This document shows positions 61,701 to 64,000 of a stretch of 64,000 bases of DNA, piece by piece; the first letter of the stretch is position 1; every line of letters starts with the position of its first letter. Source of the stretch: Taudactylus pleione (taxonomy: Eukaryota > Chordata > Amphibia > Anura > Myobatrachidae); the NCBI GenBank assembly GCA_031769625.1, contig JAUIMM010000188.1:10717001-10781000 (forward strand). Direction: 5' to 3'. Both the position numbers and the translations under genes were made by a program. Below the pieces are notes generated by a model that was given only the letters and a program-made list of their open reading frames with translations, had not been told where the DNA came from and did no database searches.

Positions 61701-63420
61701 CCAGTGCCCATGTCCTCTCCTCCTCAGGACATCCCAGCACTTCTGCATCCAGTGCTCCTGTCCCTCCTCCTCAGCACAGCCCAGCCTAGCTCTACATCCA
61801 GCACTCCTGTCCCTCCTCCTCTGCACAGCCCAGCACTTCTGCATCCAGTGCTCCTGTCCCCTCCTCCTCAGCACAGCCCAGCCTAGCTCTACATCCAGCA
61901 CTCCTGTCCCTCCTCCTCTGCACTGCCCAGCACTTCTGCATCCAGCGCTCCTGTCCCCTCTTCCTCAGCACAGCCCAGCACTTCTACATTGAGTGCTCCT
62001 GTCCTCTCCTCCTCAGCACATCCCAGCACTTCTGCATCCAGTGCTCCTGTCCCTCCTCCTCAGCACAGCCCAGCCTAGCTCTACATCCAGCACTCCTGTC
62101 CCTCCTCCTCTGCACAGCCCAGCACTTCTGCAATCAGGGCTCCTGTCCCCTCTTCCTCAGCACAGCCCAGCACTTCTACATCCAGTGCTCCTGTCCTCTC
62201 CTCCTCAGCACAGCCCAGTAGTTCAGCATCCAGCACTCCTGTCCCCTCCTCCTCAGCACAGCCCAGCCTAGCTCTGCATCCTGTGATCCTGTACCCTCCT
62301 CCTCTACAGAGCCCAGCACTTCTACATCCAGTGCTCGTGTCCTCTCCTCCTCAGCACAGCCCAGCACTTCTGCATCCAGTGCTCCTGTCCCTCCTCCTCA
62401 GCACAGCCCAGCCTAGCTCTACATCCAGTGCTCCTGTCCCCTCTTCCTCAGCACAGCCCAGCAGTTCTGCATCCAGTGCTCCTGTCCCCTCCTCCTCAGC
62501 ACAGCCCAGCGCTTCTGCAGCCAGTGCCCCTGTCCCTTCTCCTCAGCACAGCCCAGCCTAGCTCTACATCCAGTGATCCTGTCCCTCCTCCCCTACACAG
62601 CCCAGCACTTCAGCATCCAGTGCTCCTGTCCCCTCCTCCTCTACACAGCCCAGCACTTCTGCATCCAGTGCTCCTGTCCCTGCTCCTTTGCACAGCCCAG
62701 CGCTTCTGCAGCCAGTGCTCCTGTCCCCTCCTCCTCAGCACAGCCCAGCCTAGCTCTACATCCAGTGATCCTGTCCCTCCTCCTCTACACAGCCCAGCAC
62801 TTCAGCATCCAGTGCTCCTGTCCCCTCCTCCTCTACACAGCCCAGCACTTCTGCATTCAGTGCTCCTGTCCCTGCTCCTCAGCACAGCCCAGCACTTCTG
62901 CATCCAGTGCTCCTGTCCCCTCCTCCTCAGCACACCCCAGCACTTCTGCATCCAGTGCTCCTGTCCCTCCTCCTCTGCACAGCCCAGCACTTCTGCATCC
63001 AGTGCTCCTGTCCCTGCTCCTCAGCACAGCCCAGCACTTCTGCATCCAGTGCTCCTGTCCCCTCCTCCTCAGCACATCGCAGCACTTCTGCATCCAGTGC
63101 TCCTGTCCTTGCTCCTCAGCACAGCCCAGCACTTCTGCATCCAGTGCTCCTGTTCCCTCCTCCTCAGCACAGCCCAGCACTTCTTCATCCAGCACTCCTG
63201 TCCCCTCCTCCTCAGCACAGCCCAGCCTAGCTCTACATCCAGTGATCCTGTCCCTTCTCCTCTACACAGCCCAGCACTTCTGCATCCAGTGCTCCTGTCC
63301 CTGCTCCTCAGCACAGCCCAGCACTTCTGCATCCAGTGCTCCTGTCCCTGCTCCTCAGCACAGCCCATCACTTCTGCATCCAGCTCTCCTGTCCCTGCTC
63401 CTCTGCACAGCCCAGCACTT
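55795..63420. repeat. Module A, copy 5
   Basis: The first 5.1 kb repeats module A copy 4 at 7,337 bp. From about 60,909 onward the order instead follows module A copy 2 (7,125 onward) at 53,784 bp, including the acattgag marker near 61,988 and the cttctgcaatcaggg monomer near 62,127. The block is therefore a mosaic of two source arrangements joined near 60,909-60,940. Confidence 0.86.
57288..59777. repeat. Tandem duplication, 1,250-bp period (second occurrence)
   Basis: This is the 7,337-bp-shifted counterpart of the duplication at 49,951-52,440. The same monomer series is read twice at a 1,250-bp spacing. Here the gcccctgtccctcctcc monomer is intact in both copies, so the 'aactcc' change at 51,438 arose after the larger amplification. 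Confidence 0.86.
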
Positions 63421-64000
63421 CTGCATCCAGCACTCCTGTCCCCTCCTCAGCAGAGCCCAGCACTTCTGCATCCAGTGCTCCTGTCCCCTCCTCCTTAGCA
63501 CAGCCCAGCACTTCTGCATCCAGTGCTCCTGTCCCTTCTCCTCAGCACAGACCAGCACTTAAATATCCAGTGCTCCTGTCCCCTGCTCCTCAGCAAGGCC
63601 CAGCACTTCTGCATCCACTGCTCCTGTCCCTCCTCCTCAGCACAGCCCAGCACTTCTGCATCCAGTGCTCCTGTCCCCTCCTCCTCAGCACAGCCCAGCA
63701 CTCCTGTCCCTCCTCCTCAGCACAGCCCAGCACTTCTGCATCCAGTGCTCCTGTCCTTCTCCTCAGCACAGTACAGTAGTTCTACATCCAGTGCTCCTGT
63801 CCCCTCCTCCTCTGCACAGCCCAGCACTCCTGTCCCTCCTCCTCAGCACAGCACAGCACTCCTGTCCCTCCTCCTCAGCACAGCCCAGCACTTCTGCATC
63901 CAGTGCTCCTGTCCCCTCCTCCTCAGCACAGTCCAGCACTTCTGCATCCAGTACTCCTGTCCCCTGCTCCTCAGCACATCCCAGCACTTCTGCATCCAGC
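63420..64000. repeat. Module B, copy 5 (right edge cut)
   Basis: The module starts with the cagcagagccc monomer, has taaatat at 63,560-63,566 and the 32-bp cluster from 63,696, and is truncated by the window edge. It is closest in order to the B core at 9.7 kb, sharing cctcctcctcagc in the first truncated monomer. Confidence 0.86.
63696..63885. repeat. Truncated 32-bp monomers, B copy 5
   Basis: Three 32-bp monomers start at 63,696, 63,822 and 63,854, the same relative spacing as in all other B cores. This is the eighth occurrence in the window. Confidence 0.88.

Larger units (their letters stand above)
1..64000. repeat. Minisatellite array of ~48-bp monomers filling the whole window
   Basis: Every line of the window reads as a variant of one monomer, joined head to tail in a single orientation. 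The consensus starts cagcacttctgcatccagtg, continues with a C/T-rich tract ending in CAG, and closes with gcacagcc. The canonical 48-mer has 23 C, 11 T, 7 A and 7 G, so it is about 62% GC with strong C-over-G skew on this strand. Length classes are 48, 47 (CCC for CCCC), 49-50 (cctagctct variant) and 32 bp. About 1,300 copies fit. No unique sequence interrupts the array and neither end is reached, so its true size and flanks are unknown. No gene-free interval needs separate description, because all of it is this repeat. I do not recognise it as a named satellite family. Confidence 0.97.
60909..64000. repeat. Distant copy of 7,125-10,170 (53.8-kb spacing, cut by the right edge)
   Basis: The order of monomers, including the taactctacatcc, cagaacag/cagcagagccc and gcgcttctgcagcc types, repeats 7,125 onward at an offset of 53,784 bp. 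After one 45-bp monomer that is missing near 9,640 and present near 63,440, the offset becomes 53,829 bp. Homology is still running at base 64,000. It could mark the start of a second ~54-kb unit or simply a large duplication. Confidence 0.85.

Noticed and set aside
1..64000. CRISPR array
   Set aside because: Repeats are contiguous with no unique spacers, and variation is spread along the monomer. There are no cas-like genes.
1..64000. Telomeric repeat or subtelomeric degenerate TTAGGG
   Set aside because: No TTAGGG or CCCTAA tracts were seen; G runs come only from the complement of the cctcctcc tract.

Overview
The window is one uninterrupted eukaryotic minisatellite array. Every part I read, from base 1 to base 64,000, is built from a GC-rich, C-rich monomer of about 48 bp, roughly 1,300 copies in all. 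Both ends run off the window inside the array. I found no unique sequence, conventional gene, tRNA, rRNA, transposon or CRISPR. A prokaryotic origin is very unlikely. Two variable dinucleotides in the monomer each occur as CG, TG and CA, which looks like decay of methylated CpG. That suggests a genome with germline CpG methylation, such as a vertebrate; the species cannot be named from this sequence.

The canonical monomer (exact copy at 953-1000) begins cagcacttctgcatccagtg. It continues with a C/T-rich tract ending in CAG, then gcacagcc. Main length classes are 48 bp (CCCC run), 47 bp (CCC run), 49-50 bp (a cctagctct variant, +2 bp) and 32 bp (an internal deletion). Lengths that are not multiples of 3 are mixed throughout. 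The canonical monomer has no stop codon in five of six frames, so hundreds of long open frames exist as a by-product of the repeat. They wander between unrelated peptide registers and are not annotated as genes.

Monomers are arranged in higher-order repeats (HORs). Two module families alternate. Module A (1-5,040; 7,125-9,620; 25,440-46,820; 48,455-53,600; 55,795-63,420) is rich in cctagctct monomers and carries an 'acattgag' marker. Module B (5,040-7,125; 9,620-25,440; 46,820-48,455; 53,600-55,795; 63,420-end) carries a 'taaatat/tatatat' marker followed by 32-bp truncated monomers. Nested duplications with readable periods sit on top of this: 285, 376, 476, 1,250 (twice), 1,443, 1,574, 1,615, 1,806, 2,114, about 2,857, 4,547, 7,261 and 7,337 bp. 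Segments about 41.8-43.2 kb, 48.5 kb and 53.8 kb apart are also near-identical. This is the expected product of repeated unequal exchange or replication-based amplification at many scales.

The points most worth a second look are: the nested HOR architecture; one strongly diverged 48-bp monomer (20,571-20,618 and its copy at 22,145-22,192), whose changes look codon-structured in one frame; the CG/TG/CA switch that changes local symmetry in each monomer; the 32-bp monomers explained by deletion between AGCACT direct repeats; and the regular spacing of G-quadruplex-like and splice-acceptor-like motifs.
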